From Amia ocellicauda (lineage: Eukaryota > Chordata > Actinopteri > Amiiformes > Amiidae), in the NCBI RefSeq assembly GCF_036373705.1, contig NC_089864.1, positions 4,920,001 to 4,984,000 on the forward strand: a DNA stretch of 64,000 bases. The letters are read 5' to 3'. A program made the position numbers and the translations under genes. Positions 1 to 12,283 of the stretch are shown here, piece by piece. A model generated the notes under the pieces. The model was given only the letters and a program-made list of their open reading frames with translations. It was not told where the DNA came from and ran no database searches. Position 1 is the stretch's first letter. Each line of letters starts with the position of its first letter.

Positions 1-214
1 CCCCCGGACACACGTCCTCCGCGGCGGCAGGGGGCGCCACCGGCTCAGCGCGCCCCTCCGCCGGCGGCTGTGAGTGGGTGTGGGAGCTGTTTGTGTACCA
101 CTGGCAGTGCGGAGAAGAGAGGGGCAGGGTCTGGAGAAACCGGAGACGAGAAGACACACGAAATATTTACAACATCGGCACCATACTGACCCTTACGATC
201 CTCGGCGGCTACCG
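1..214 (+). promoter_or_regulatory. FLOT1: FLOT1 CpG-rich promoter and non-coding exon 1
   Basis: This GC- and CpG-rich start of the window ends in a strong splice donor, ACCG|GTGAGT, with the last exonic base at 214. The next convincing acceptor on the plus strand (TTCCAG at 2961-2966) precedes the FLOT1 start codon, so this is inferred to be the untranslated first exon plus core promoter; mammalian FLOT1 also begins with a non-coding exon. The transcription start cannot be placed. A CTCF-like core, GGCAGGGGGCGCCA, lies at 26-39. No clear TATA box is seen, as expected of a CpG-island promoter. Confidence 0.6.
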
Positions 215-2966
215 GTGAGTGTCGGTGCGATCGCCGGGATGGGGCGCTTGTCCTGGGCGGAGTGGCGTGTGAGCCGCACGCTGGTAAACACGGCTGCGTC
301 TCTGGACAGGGGCAGGAAAGCAGCTGAGCGGCCAGTCACGGCATGCAGTCCGTGTCCGTCCATGTTTGTGCTCGTCTTTAACGGTAACGCGTTCATTCAT
401 CCATGGCTGCAGCCCGAGTCGCCACAGCGGCGAATTGCGGATTAAACTGGGCTTCTTGTCGAGTGTCCGGCCTGCGTGTGAAGAGCGCGTTTCTGCGGAG
501 CCTCAGGCGCGACCCTCGGTGTGATTCCTGTGTGCCTGTGCATCTGCCTCTTGAGGTTTTTATCTGGGGAAAGTGTCCCCTTTAAAACCAGGAACCGCGA
601 CTTCCCTCTTTCAACACAGGTGTGGGGGGGATAGGACCCGTTTGAAAGACAAAGCAAAGCGCCAATCTGAGACGTGTGAAACGGTCCCCCCGGTTCATTT
701 CATGCGGGAATCATGAGATACTGCGATGATTGCCTCACAGCGGCGGTGCATTTCTAATTTCCCAATGCACTCTTGATTCAATCTCTTATCTGCTGGGATA
801 TGCACTTCCTGTCACACCGGATTTATTGCATGCATTGCTGCGCGCTGCAGGGCTGCACCGGGGCTTTGTGCCCTGACGCTCCTAAACACGAACTGTGTGC
901 AAAATAATGGACAAAATGATTTCACTGACAACAGATAGGCGTGTCTGGCGTAATTTGTGCTTCATATTCTAGTTAAAATAATACAATAATAGTTTCTGTG
1001 CTAAACGATTGCCTTGCTTGAGTTAATTCCTTTATGCCCTCCTATAGCAGCAATACACAACACGCCCTATGGCAGCCTCAATACAAAGCTTGACACAAAA
1101 CAGCCCCCCTGGCTAATTTAGTTACTGACTCCTTGCCCGGCTGTAATCTCTTACATGTGTAGTCTTTCCCATGTAGACACACAACACAGTCCGGCCGTCC
1201 CTGTTCCAGTGGGTCTACTCCTAATGATGATTCCTGCAGGTTATTGCCATGAGGCTAATGGAAAACATATTAATAATAATGTTTCGGCTCCAGTCCGGTC
1301 CTGTAAAGTAGTGCCGGGGTCTCCAGGCCTCGGCCATTTTTCCTGCTTGCCCTGGTCACATGCTTTGTTATCTCCATTCTAGGGCTGTAATGGAAGCTGC
1401 AGTTCCACATCTGAGGTTTCAGTGGTAAATTGCTTTTCTGGCATCTGGTTTTAGCGATACGGAAAATCTTGTTATGTTGCTGCATTTCCAGCAGCTTGCT
1501 CCTCTTCTGTGTTTATAGGTGGGCAGTTTTTAGCAAAGTAAGACCAACCGGCCTTTTCAAATCAAAACGTTGATTTTGGTAAAAGCGTTCTTCGCAGCCT
1601 CTTTATTAATCGAAACCAGAACTGCCCTAGTTCTGCTCGAGTGAGACCGCATCTGTGGACCACATTACAGTAGAGCACAGGCAAACAGGAAACGTGGTGG
1701 AGACAGAGAGAGAGGCTGCAGACAGACATTGTCTCTCTCTCTTTCTCTCCCAGAGACACAGACTGACTGCAGGTACTTTGAAATATGTAGGTCATGGTTA
1801 ACATACAATCACCAAGATCCATGATTGTGTTTTCTGTGCTGTACATCTCTACTGTAAAGGCTGGCTGTGCAGTGTTTCCCATCATGCCTAACACTCCCTG
1901 CGCTTGGGGCCTCACATTCTTTCATTCTTTCGTTTTTTCCTTCTGTAAACCTAAGGATCTGAAAGGTCCAACGTCTCAAGAGAGAAATCATAAAACATTT
2001 TCATTGTTACCTGTATTCATTTTATGCTCATCATCCAAACCCTTCAATTGCATATCCCTGGAAGGCAGCCAGATTGGAAATGAATAAAGAGTTTTGCACA
2101 GATTTAAGTTAATAATCAATCCCACACATCATCTGAACACCACTCTGGAAATGGAGCGGCTAGTGTCCGTGCCACATTGTTAATTTTAAATAAATGCCGC
2201 CCTGTAGACCTTTAAGTGACAATACCGCTTTGTTTCCCTTCCTAAGAAATACTTCTTTGCAGATCTTTGAACAGACTGGTGTCCAGACTGGAAGCTGCGC
2301 ACGATTCCAACGAGTGATTCCGATTCTAAGATCCCGTTCTCAGACCACACCTGATCTTAATTCTGATTGTCTGCAGAGTTGATTTCATGTTATTTTGTCC
2401 TCAATTAAATGCTGCTCTGCCCGCTTTAATAAGGCCCTGCAGATCTATTGAGTACAGAGTGATATGCTTGCCTAAGGTGGGAGAAAAAGCATAAACTTTC
2501 CCCAAATTCCCCCAGTGCCGGCACATTTGTAGACTTGGTGCTCTGTGGCCTCCGTGTTTCCTGACCCTGGGTAGTGGGTCGCATCCTGAAGAGCCGGCCC
2601 TTGCCTGGAATGTGCATCATGTGATCCACACACTTGTCCACATATGACAAGAATGTGTGCCAGTCTGCTAGTCACCTGCCTTATATGGTGCTGTGATGGA
2701 TATATATGTATATTCATGTCTACAGAGGCCAGTATCAACAGAGGTATTGATGCAGCTCGATTATTCTTCACCATTGATCGAATGCGTTTGCGGCCTGGGC
2801 TTGTCATCCGCTCTCCTACAGCTGTGAAGGGCCCTGAAGTGTATTTCCATGCTGGCAAAATGTTGCTTTTAAGTCATTTTTCCCCTGATGGGAGGATTTC
2901 CCCTCATTGCAACACTAACTGTAATTCGGTGTTCTGCCTGAATGACTGTTTGTCTTTGTCTTCCAG
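215..2966 (+). other. FLOT1: FLOT1 intron 1
   Basis: A 2.75-kb intron from the donor at 215 to the acceptor CAG ending at 2966. It holds ordinary AT-richer DNA with a short CT-rich patch near 1,730-1,750. No conserved coding segment, RNA gene or transposon was recognised in it on either strand; the open frames seen here are short and show no family resemblance. Confidence 0.55.
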
Positions 2967-3028
2967 GAACTGAAGACTTTGCAAGATGTTTTACACCTGC
3001 GGTCCCAATGAGGCGATGGTGGTGTCGG
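2967..3028 (+). CDS. FLOT1: FLOT1 exon 2, first coding exon
   Basis: The acceptor TTCCAG ends at 2966 and ATG is at 2986-2988 after a 19-nt leader. The exon encodes residues 1-14 and one base of codon 15. The donor is TCGG|GTAAGG. The N-terminus [11 protein letters not shown] is diagnostic of flotillin-1. Confidence 0.93.
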
Positions 3029-6000
3029 GTAAGGCAGCGCTCACTGTATAAACAGAGGTTATAAACTGAGGTTTTGGGAGGAAGACAACCCCCAGTCTTG
3101 GCCCTGACTCCCCCCCCGTCCCGAGCACAAGTGTCCAGCCGCACACGTACCTTCCCAGCATTCATTTCAGTTCACACAGTCATCACATAGACCTTAGTCT
3201 TGTTTATCTTTATTCCAGGAACAGGAATAACAAAACATAAAACTGTCACAAAGATCGTGAAATAGTATAAATAAGTAAAAGAAAGAAAGATAAAGGAAAA
3301 AAATTACAAATAATAAGCCTATATAAAGAAAAACCATAAACATCTCTTCTCTGAAGTAATCAATGTAAACCTACCCATAGATGGCGAGGTGGCAAGCCCG
3401 ACAGTTTATTTATACAGATAATTCTAATAATCGTAAGAGTAGTTGTTTTAACATTCGTAATTAAAACAGTGCAAGAAAGTAAACATTACATTCTCAGTGA
3501 TGTCACCTGATATCGGATTATTCATCTACCGAAACGTTGTGGGGATCTGGATGAGTGGCCAAAATAAACACTCTTTACCTTCTGCTGAATAAGTCTATGG
3601 GGTTGTCTGGAATAGGCCCTGGGGTGTCCTGTGCCTGTATTTAGTGTCTAGTTTGTGTTTGTTACTGAGTTTTGAGATTTAAAAAAGCATCCTTCTCCAG
3701 CGGCCCTGTAGTCAAGTCTCTCCCCAGCCTCCATTGAAACAGCGCTGTTTGGTAACTTCTTTAATTGGTATTTACCTTATTTGGTGCTGTTTTGTAACAC
3801 TGTGTTATAATAGTGTTGTGCTGCCTTGTGGTGTTGAATTGTGTGTTTATATAGTGCTGTGTTTGCCGTGTTGTGACTCTGAGTCTTGTTCTTTGCAGGG
3901 TTCTGCCGCTCCCCTCCTATGATGATCGCGGGGGGGCGTGTGTTTGTGGTGCCCTGTATTCAACAGATCCAGAGGTAACCACTTTCTGCCCTCACCCCTC
4001 TCTCCTTCCTCCCCTCCCGCCCTCTCTATGACCACACAGGGTTATTCTAAGCAGGTGTCTGAGCCGTTTTCCATTGATTTGCGATGGGTTCTTCTTAAGA
4101 GTTTTGGGGAGTTTAGTTTTTGACGTACGCTGACAATGCCTGGGGGCTTCAGAACATCTCTTACTGCTTGTGATATATTATTGTAATAGACTGATTCTCT
4201 CCCCCAGGATCTCGCTCAACACATTGACTCTGAATGTGAAGAGTGATAAAGTGTACACGCGCCATGGCGTGCCCATCTCGGTGACTGGCATCGCTCAGGT
4301 AGTGTGCCCGGCTCCCAGCACTGTCTGTGTGCATGTGTCACTGTGTGTGCGCATATAATACACACACAACCCTTTTCCGTATACGTGCTACTTCTGTCAT
4401 GTTGTGGTTCTGTTCAGTGGGCTGTGTTGTGATGGATGTGCTTGTGCCTGGTCACGTGCCAATGTAATGTAATACTCGAATACTGTGTGTGAGAGAGAGG
4501 GGAGAGAGATATCATGGCACTGTGTTTTGTTATTTAAGGTAACATGCATTGTTTCACAAACAAACAGAGAGACGGACAGAGAGTGAGTGTGGTTTGTCTC
4601 AGTTGCTCTTGCATGCCAGCCCTGTTTGCCTATTTCTCCCTTTGTATGAAACCTCCACTCTCTGTTCCCTCTCTGGTTAAAGACGCCCCCTCCCCCCGTC
4701 TCTCTCTGGCTCTCAATCTTTTTCTTTCTCGTCCCTCCCCTCCCCCCACCTCCTTCTCCCCTGATTGGCTGACATCCAGCTTATTTCCCTGAAGTGACCT
4801 CACAGCTCTCCCTCCCTCCCCCTGTCTCGGATGATTCTCTCCACTGTGGCCAGCTCTGGGATCATAACAGATTAAACGCTATTGATCAGAAGATTGTTGG
4901 AGACAATCTTGTAGATTTACAGCTGCAAGTGATAGTACCGTACACACTCCCTCAGTTGAATACTGTGTACTTGACAGCATGACTACATTGTGTTGTACGC
5001 TCCTGTATTCATCTGTTTGAGTTGTTTTATTCATGTGTAATAAACTAACCTTAAAAGAACAACAACTAAATGAATGAGAAACAAAATTATAATCTTAGAA
5101 ATTCACATTGCCGGCTTCATCTTGGACTGTATTGTGTTTCAGTGGCTACTAAACTAATAGACTGAAGCATCCTCTGTGGCCTCCAAAAACATATTTTGGA
5201 CACAGATACAAAAAAAAATCAGTTGTCATCTCTGTTTGTTGCTTGGTTTCTCTGTCAACATCTCTGTGTCAGTGCCTGGAAACGTACTCGTGCAGCTCTC
5301 TCCCCCCCCCCCTCTCTCTCTCCAGGATGTTTGGTGCAGCCCCCCAAAGCCAACCTTCAGCCACCCTTTCTGAATCTTTATTATATTTTAACAGTTTCTG
5401 AACATTTTCTATGACAAATCGCACATGTTATTTGGGGGAAAATAATAAAACAACAATTAAAGTTCATAAAAAGCTATGATTTGGGATATATTTAGTTTTC
5501 ATCTGTGGTTCATTTTCAACTGCGGCCCCCCAATCCCATGCAACCTCTGGAAATTGGCCCTCCATGACTAGACATTGGGAACCCCTGACCTACAGTAACA
5601 CTTTCTTACCCCCCCACTCTGTCTCATGTGTAAACGGGAATAAACAGCAGCGTTACTGATTTAACTAAAATGGCAACGAAAGTACATAGACTGTTTATAA
5701 AAATGGAATAACGATGACGCCTTTTCTGCTTCTCTCTCTTTGTCACGGCTGTGTCTCTCGTGTGTTGGGCTCTGTGTTTATCTGTCCATGCATAAACTCA
5801 TACTGGGCTCTTGTAACATTAGTAGCTGTAGGAGGGCACATCAGCGCGTGGGTTAGAAAGCCTGAAAGCGCATCAAGTGTGTGTTTCTACTCAGGAAACC
5901 CACAGTGACTTCAATAGAGAGTGTGAGTGGCGAGCAGGGGGCGTATCTAGCCTCGGTAAATAAAACGCCGCAGGGTTTATAGACCTGAGGGTGTGCGGGG

Positions 6001-6791
6001 TGTGGGGGCGATCTCTCTGTCTCTCCCTCCTATAGAGTAACACCCCTCTCTCCCTCCGTTCCATGCTTTGTCCCAGGTGAAGATCCAGGGTCAGAATAAG
6101 GAGATGCTGGCCGCTGCATGCCAGATGTTCATGGGGAAGTCTGAGCAGGAGATCACCCACATCGCGCTGGAGACGCTGGAGGGGCACCAGAGGGCCATCA
6201 TGGCGCACATGACGGTGGAGGTAAGAGGAGGGGCTGGTTCAGCACCGCGGTCACAGATCCTGGTATCCCTGACCGTGCTGTGCTGTCCTGCACGAGTCAG
6301 GGGCTGGACTGTACTGCACTCCGTCGTGTTTGACCAACTCCTCTGTCTGATCCCCGCCCCCGTCAGGAGATCTATAAGGATCGTAAGAAGTTCTCCGAGC
6401 AGGTGTTCAAGGTGGCGTCGTCCGACCTGGTGAACATGGGCATCAGTGTGGTCAGCTACACCCTGAAGGACGTGCACGATGACCAGGTCAGTCGCCGCAC
6501 TGTTACACTGCACTGCACTACACCAAGAAAGCACGAGGAAAGCAAAGGGAGCGCTTTGATTAGGATCGTTTTGATTTGTGCTTAGTTTCCTGGTCTTTCC
6601 TCTGCCTTGCTGTCTGTGAAGGTATTGGTGTCTCTCTCTCTCCCGCTGCAGCGCCCATGATAAGGTGCTCCTGGAACCCCAGCAAAACAAAATGGACTAT
6701 GCTTCCATACCGGGTTGCTCGAGTCACAATAAAGATGTGTTGATGGAAATGACGTTACTAGTAAGATAGATCAAATAAATGTTTCTTTCAG

Positions 6792-6822
<31 letters not shown>

Positions 6823-7561
6823 GGGTTGCGATAAAAAAACAATCATGGCGGTTAGATGTCTAGTAATGCAGCTGTAATCGGTACATGTTTATTTTGTGTG
6901 CAGTGATCAATTCAGAAGCTCAGTTCTGTTGTCTGGGGATTCACGGAGCATCTTATTACAGGAGCGACTATGAGAGAGACATGGATACCTCCCAACGCAG
7001 TGCGACTCGGCACTCGTGTACAGCGACACAAACACAGCGAAATAAAACAATCAAAGCACACATCAAAATCATCCTCAGAGACGTGCTTCTTACAGTTTCC
7101 TTTCCTTTCCTCATGCATTTTCGCCTGTGTGTGCCATGAAGGGTGTTTCGCAATTATTAGTGGTAGTAGTAGTAGTATATGTCAATCCATTCAAATCGGA
7201 TGGTAGCAGATACTAATGCACAATGTTTAACCAGCACTTGAAAAAGCACCTGCACCTGAAACAACCTCCCTCTTAGGACTCACGAGTGAAAGGGTTAAAC
7301 ACGGCCTGAGGAGTCTATAATGGGAAAGAGTTACAATCTCTCTGTCTCTCTCTCTCCCTCCCCCAGGACTATCTGCACTCTCTGGGGAAGGCCCGCACTG
7401 CGCAGGTGCAGAAGGACGCTCGTATCGGTGAGGCCCAGGCCAAGCGAGATGCCGTCATCAGGGTGAGTCTGTCCACCTGTCCCCCTGTCCCTCCCTTCTG
7501 TGCAAACCACTGTACACACAGCGCTGTAGTGGACAGCATTCCTGGCCTTCCTCTACCTCCT

Positions 7562-7615
<54 letters not shown>

Positions 7616-7671
7616 ATCTCCCCTATTTCCCCATGCACACTTTCTCTCTCTCACACTGCCTCCCTTCCCCC

Positions 7672-7725
<54 letters not shown>

Positions 7726-9469
7726 AGATCAGGAGGCCCACGCGATGCAGGAGAAGGTGTCGGCTCAGTACATCAACGAGATCGAGATGGCCAAGGCACA
7801 GAGGGACTTCGAGCTGAAGAAGGCCGCCTACGACGTGGAGGTCAACACCAAGCAGGCCGAGTCGGACTTGGCCTACCAGCTGCAGGTCCGGGCTACGCCT
7901 GTCCACACGCACACGCACAGATTGACACGCACGAACACGGATGAAGTCTCACACAGACGCACACACAGACTCGGGTTCACAGAGCCGATTCGGACACAAA
8001 AGCAGAATAACCGTTTGGTCGTTTTGATTGATTCTTCCAAATACTGAGAACTTCTCTCTCTCTCTCTCACTCTTTCACTCCCCACCCCCAGGTGGCGAAG
8101 ACGAAGCAGCGCATCGAGGAGGAGAAGATGCAGGTGATGGTGGTGGAGCGCGCCCAGCAGATCCTGCTGCAGGAGCAGGAGATCACGCGGCGGGAGATGG
8201 AGCTGGATGCCAAGGTCAAGAAGCCAGCCGACGCGGAGAGATACAGGCTGGAGAGACTGGCCGAGGCAGAGCGGTGAGGGACAGAGACGGAGTGAGAGAC
8301 CGAGGGAGGGAGGGACGGACAGACGGACGGACAGGCTGAGGGACGGAGACACTGAGACACAGAGGAATGTGGACTGCCCTCGCTGTACAATACATAAGTG
8401 ATTACTGACACTGTATTCTCTCTCTCTCTAGTCTCCAGATGATCATGCAAGTAGAAGCTGAGGCCGAGTCCATCAGGGTGAGTGTCTTGCTATTTGCCTG
8501 TGTCTCTGTCTGATTGTCTGTCTATCTCTCTCTCTCTCATCTGTCTCTGTCTGCCCATTGCCATCCTTGTGATAACTCTGACTCCAGTCTATTGGCACAA
8601 TCCTAATGACTCTCTCCCACATCCTTCCTCCTTCTCCTGCCCCCTCGTCTCTGTTTCTCTTCCTCTCCCGTTCTCCTCATCCTCGCTCTCCTCTCTCTCT
8701 TCCCTCTCCCCCTGGTCCTGCTCCTCTCCCCGCTCAGATTAAAGGCGAGGCGGAAGCATTCGCAGTGGAGGCCAAGGGCAGGGCTGACGCCGAGCAGATG
8801 GCCAAGAAAGCCGAGGCCTTCCAGCAGTACAAGGAGGGAGCCATGGTGGACATGCTGCTGGAGAAGCTGCCCCTGGTAAGAGAGAGGCAGGGGTGACTGG
8901 GGAGGGTTTAAAGGGTTCACATTGTGGGGTGTGCGTCCCGTCTGGGCCTGCCTTCCTGCGCCCTGATGCACCTCACTTTGTCTCCACCAGATGGCGGAGG
9001 AGATCAGCAGGCCCCTGTCCCAGGTCAAGAAGGTGACCATGGTGTCCAGTGGCAACGGGGAGGTGGGTGCCAGCAAACTGACCGGGGAGGTGCTGGACAT
9101 CATGACCAGGCTGCCCGAGACCATCGAGAAGCTGACCGGAGTCAACATCACTCAGGTACCCCGACCTGTCTCTGTCTGTGTGTCTCTGTGTCTCTGTGTC
9201 TGTCTCTCTGTCTCTCTCTGTGTGTCTCTGTCTGTGTCTCTCTGTCTGTGTCTCTCTGTCTGTGTGTCTCTCTGTCTGTATGTCTCTGTGTCTCTGTGTG
9301 TCTCTCTTGTCTCGGTCTGTGTGTCTCTCTGTCTGTATGTCTCTGTGTCTCTGTGTGTCTCTCTTGTCTCGGTCTGTGTGTCTCTCTGTTTGTACACTTC
9401 CATGCATCCTCAGTCGTCTCCTTCATTTCTCCCCCCCAGGTCACTGGCAAGCCAACGCGAATGGGCTAA
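2986..9469 (+). CDS. FLOT1: Flotillin-1 (reggie-2), complete, 12 coding exons
   Basis: Flotillin-1 is a membrane-associated scaffold of lipid microdomains, acting in clathrin-independent endocytosis and signalling platforms as an oligomer with flotillin-2. Coding exons are 2986-3028, 3899-3974, 4208-4298, 6077-6220, 6367-6486, 7367-7462, 7733-7885, 8092-8273, 8432-8477, 8738-8875, 8991-9155 and 9440-9469. They join in frame over 1,284 nt, giving 427 aa plus stop, the same length as human FLOT1. The start reads [15 protein letters not shown]. Residues 1 to about 190 form the SPFH/PHB domain, with Cys34 matching the known palmitoylation site (Cys5 and Cys17 also present). About 190-365 is Glu/Ala-rich coiled coil, typical of the flotillin domain. 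All introns are GT-AG; the exon 8 donor (CAG|GTCCGG) is weak. The gene is intact, and identification rests on near-continuous similarity to the vertebrate family. Confidence 0.97.
3899..3974 (+). CDS. FLOT1: FLOT1 exon 3
   Basis: 76 nt between TTTGCAG and GTAACC, encoding residues 15-40 in part, including [14 protein letters not shown] with palmitoylatable Cys34. Phases match exons 2 and 4. Confidence 0.95.
4208..4298 (+). CDS. FLOT1: FLOT1 exon 4
   Basis: 91 nt, acceptor CCCCCAG, donor CAG|GTAGTG, encoding up to residue 70 ([17 protein letters not shown] and the [11 protein letters not shown] strand of the SPFH fold). Confidence 0.95.
4299..6076 (+). other. FLOT1: FLOT1 intron 4
   Basis: A 1.78-kb intron. 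It contains a GA patch near 4,493-4,510, a C/T-rich stretch near 4,680-4,790 and a C-run near 5,302. A segment near 5,520-5,595 resembles a dispersed fish repeat end (GGGAACCCCTGACCT). No exon or RNA gene recognised. Confidence 0.5.
6077..6220 (+). CDS. FLOT1: FLOT1 exon 5
   Basis: 144 nt in phase 0, residues 71-118, with [17 protein letters not shown] and [15 protein letters not shown], almost invariant in vertebrate flotillin-1. Acceptor TCCCAG, donor GAG|GTAAGA. Confidence 0.96.
6367..6486 (+). CDS. FLOT1: FLOT1 exon 6
   Basis: 120 nt in phase 0, residues 119-158, with [18 protein letters not shown] and [13 protein letters not shown], the distal part of the SPFH domain. Donor CAG|GTCAGT. 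Confidence 0.96.
7367..7462 (+). CDS. FLOT1: FLOT1 exon 7
   Basis: 96 nt in phase 0, residues 159-190, with [20 protein letters not shown] and the start of the EA-rich helix. It is preceded by a C/T tract that ends in CCCCCAG. Confidence 0.96.
7567..7721 (+). repeat. (CT)n microsatellite pair in FLOT1 intron 7
   Basis: Two nearly perfect (CT)n runs at about 7,567-7,612 and 7,680-7,721, separated by a C/T-rich linker. The second directly abuts the exon 8 acceptor and supplies its polypyrimidine tract. Confidence 0.9.
7733..7885 (+). CDS. FLOT1: FLOT1 exon 8
   Basis: 153 nt in phase 0, residues 191-241 ([33 protein letters not shown]). It lies only about 12 bp after a (CT)20 microsatellite. 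The donor CAG|GTCCGG is weaker than consensus but is needed to keep the frame into exon 9. Confidence 0.95.
8092..8273 (+). CDS. FLOT1: FLOT1 exon 9
   Basis: 182 nt, residues 242-302 in part ([29 protein letters not shown]), coiled coil. Acceptor CCCCCAG, donor GCG|GTGAGG; the split Arg codon is completed in exon 10. Confidence 0.95.
8432..8477 (+). CDS. FLOT1: FLOT1 exon 10
   Basis: 46-nt small exon, residues up to 317 ([15 protein letters not shown]). The acceptor follows a (CT)n tract ending CTAG; donor AGG|GTGAGT. Confidence 0.94.
8738..8875 (+). CDS. FLOT1: FLOT1 exon 11
   Basis: 138 nt in phase 0, residues 318-363, with [20 protein letters not shown] and [11 protein letters not shown], the flotillin EA repeats. 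Donor CTG|GTAAGA. Confidence 0.95.
8991..9155 (+). CDS. FLOT1: FLOT1 exon 12
   Basis: 165 nt in phase 0, residues 364-418 ([40 protein letters not shown]). Donor CAG|GTACCC. Confidence 0.95.
9168..9395 (+). repeat. TCTGTG-rich tandem repeat in FLOT1 intron 12
   Basis: About 225 bp of degenerate TGTCTCTGTG repeats. The distal part contains a higher-order duplication of roughly 60 bp in which CTCTTGTCTCGGTCTGTG recurs twice (near 9,303 and 9,361). The repeat fills most of the intron. Confidence 0.85.
9440..9469 (+). CDS. FLOT1: FLOT1 exon 13, last coding exon
   Basis: After the acceptor CCCCCCCAG the exon encodes VTGKPTRMG and TAA at 9467-9469. The human tail at this place is also nine residues, giving the same total length. 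Confidence 0.92.
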   Translation, partial: VTGKPTRMG

Positions 9470-11783
9470 AGACCCGACCGGACCCCCTTCCTCTGACTCA
9501 CCACTGCCTGTTGCCCTGATCCCCGTCCCCCCGTCTGTGTGTCCCTGTCGTGTGTTTCTGTGACCTCTGCTCCCTATCCGCATGTGCCCCGTCCGTTACT
9601 GTCAGGTCCGAAGTGCGTCTTACAAAGAAAAAGAAACAAAATCGCAATGAAGAAATGTAGTTCTGTAAACACAGGCACTGAACGGCATCACAATCCACTG
9701 CTCTCACGTACAGTTCCCCGACACCCGGACAGCTTTGAAGCCGCGTGCTTCAATTTGTAGTGATTTACTCCGGCCCCCGAACAAAACAAGGGGAGGCATT
9801 TCAGCGTTGCGCAGAGCAGCGGTCCGACACTAACATGCTTCCCCCGTCTACCTCCTGTTTTTGCGTATCAAGCAGGGAGTCTAAAACTGTAGTGTAGCCT
9901 GTATGTGTTCTTAAACTAATCCGATTACGGACACCATCAGTGAAGGTAATGGAGAGATCGACGGATACCTTCGCCATCAAATCCAAGTTGTAGGCGAAGG
10001 AGGATAATTGACGATCGGGAAAGGAAAGAAAGGAAGATGAGTAAACGAAAAACAGTGGGGAGTGAAGGACAGAAGTGGAGCTTACTCGATCTGTCCGTTT
10101 TACTCAAGGCTGCTAAAGTAAAGTTGTGAACGAGTGAACCAGGTCTGAGCAAGTTTCAGATGAGTTTCGAGTAGATCTGTCCCAGTACAGTAGGGGGTGT
10201 TGAGTTTATAAAAAGTATTTAATCGTAGTAAAGTGAGTTGATAACCTGAAGTGTTGTCGAAGCCTTCAGCCAGTGATGCGGCCGTCCGGACTAAGGGAAC
10301 CACAATATTGAACCAAACGGATAAATAAACACATGATCTTGGTCGGAAGGTCCTGTTCTCGCCCGTGCCGCTGTGAAGATCCGGTGCTGGCTGTTAACAC
10401 ACTCCCTCTCTCACCTCGGTGCCTCTGCCTTGACGTTTCTGCTGCCACTCTCGTTTAACAGTGGAGAGATGTGAAGGTTGCCTGCTGTAAAAAAGCTTTT
10501 ATATCCCGCCTTCCACCCCAACAGGTGTCTTGTTTCCGATTCTGCGTCCCAATCTTTTTTTTTTGTATTATCATCAATAACCTTAAAGGATAAGAAAAAA
10601 TACGCATATTGTTTTGAGCGAGTGGTATTTTATATCAATTCTGAACTAGTGTGGGTGGGAAACACACTTTTCCTCCCTTAGTTGCCAATGTTTTATTTGT
10701 TTTTACCCAGAAGATGATTATTATTTTTTTTTATTTACTGTTTTTGGATCTCACTGAAAGGCGCGGGGGTTGGTTTAGAAATGCAAGGGGTTGTGAAAGG
10801 TTTCTATTTTTCCTTTTACTTTGTGTGGCATTAAGGCTGAAATTGGGACTTGACAGGAGTTAATTAATTTCCCAGTATGCAAGAAGACACATTAGATGCA
10901 CTCAGCAATTCATGAAGGTAAAATATATTTTTAAATCTGCATCTGATTGCAATGTGTTCTTTAGTTTTTACGTTCTCGCTTTAGTGTTTGGTTGCATGTA
11001 TCCGTGGACCAGCCGTTAACCGTTAGCCAAGGCCTGTCACTACAGCAGTCGCTTCATTGTTAAGACCTAAACAAACACGTCCTTATTGATTCGAGAGTCG
11101 TGGTCTCTCTCTAACGGCCGTTTCTCCACACTAGCTGCTGTGCAGAGTCTACACTGGGTCGGTTTCCGCGCTTGTTCATTTCGTGTAGTAACTGATGTGC
11201 AGGTGACTGTTAGTCACGTCTCTCCCCTCGCTCGTCTGGGGGTGCATCACCCGGCTGTGACATCTAGGTCACTTAACACTTTCTTGGTATCTTTTTTTTA
11301 TTTTTATCGTATCATTTGTGTTTTAGAAAGTTGAACTTGCCAAAACGCCATGCACGCCTGTATGCTGCTGGCACTATTTAAGTCGCGGTTTAACACTTTT
11401 ACTGACTGTAGTGAACTGCATTACGAAGAATGTTCAAATTGTATTGTGTAGAAATATATACTCCTGTTTCCTATACCATAATGTTGAGAGTCTGGGTCTT
11501 CTTTGTGTGTGTGTATGTGTGTATGTGTAGCCTACTGGGCAATTTCATGACACAATAGCATACTTCGGCCACTAGGCGGCTCTGTTACATCACTGCTTAA
11601 TTGAATGTTCTCACACAGCCAATTAAGCGGCCAGCTGGGAAAAGCCGCAGCGCTACTTACAAAACTTCAAATGTATCAAAGGTTTACAAATAATACAATT
11701 TAACTTTGCTTTGTATATTTCTCTGCATGTTTTTATCATCGTTTTAAAACCAAAAGACAAACAATAAACCGCATTTTTTTATT
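9470..11783 (+). other. FLOT1: FLOT1 3'UTR and 3' flank with convergent poly(A) signals
   Basis: No coding sequence is recognised after the FLOT1 stop. The first plus-strand AATAAA is at 10324-10329, giving a 3'UTR of about 0.86 kb. A second plus-strand AATAAA is at 11763-11768, only ten bases before a minus-strand AATAAA (TTTATT on the plus strand, 11778-11783) usable by IER3 copy A. Which signal FLOT1 uses cannot be told from sequence. A CTCF-like core, GGCCACTAGGCGGC, lies at 11567-11580. Confidence 0.45.
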
Positions 11784-12283
11784 ATGAAATTATTAAATAT
11801 TTGTACAAACATACAAAACAACTGTACAGTAATTTACAGAAAACAATATAAAAACAATGAACACACATGAAGCTTCATTAGCAGCAGTAATGACTCCCGC
11901 ACTTACTGTAGACTCAAAGAAAGTATTTTAATTGCAACGGCTTGCTCTAGACTTAGATCACCTCTGGGATGCGCTGGACCGCCGAATCTTCCCCAAAATC
12001 CGACACACCGGTCACCCCACCACCTCATATTAAATTATACAAATATGAGGCACTTCTTTTCAAACTGTCTGTAAACTAAACACTTAAAGGTCACATTAAT
12101 CAAACCCTGAGTTGAATTCGGGCTCAATTCGGTTACAGTCTGTATCCTATATTAAATAAATACATATTAAATTATAGTTTCAATGTCCATTCTCACAGGG
12201 CTTTGCAGTCCAGAGCGTCCTGTTGGGATTTTGCAATATCTGTCCAACACTTTCAAGGGATTTCCATATTAACAAAGACAGTG
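11778..12283 (-). other. IER3: IER3 copy A 3'UTR with AU-rich element
   Basis: AT-rich sequence after the copy A stop. It contains ATTTATTTA on the minus strand (12153-12161) and AATAAA at 11778-11783. AU-rich instability elements are usual in immediate-early mRNAs, so this supports copy A having been a transcribed gene. The 3' end is inferred. Confidence 0.45.

Noticed and set aside
8924..9563. Several overlapping 80-190-codon frames around FLOT1 exon 12
   Set aside because: They read through the TCTGTG repeat of intron 12 in wrong frames or past the exon donor; only the spliced FLOT1 frame is real.
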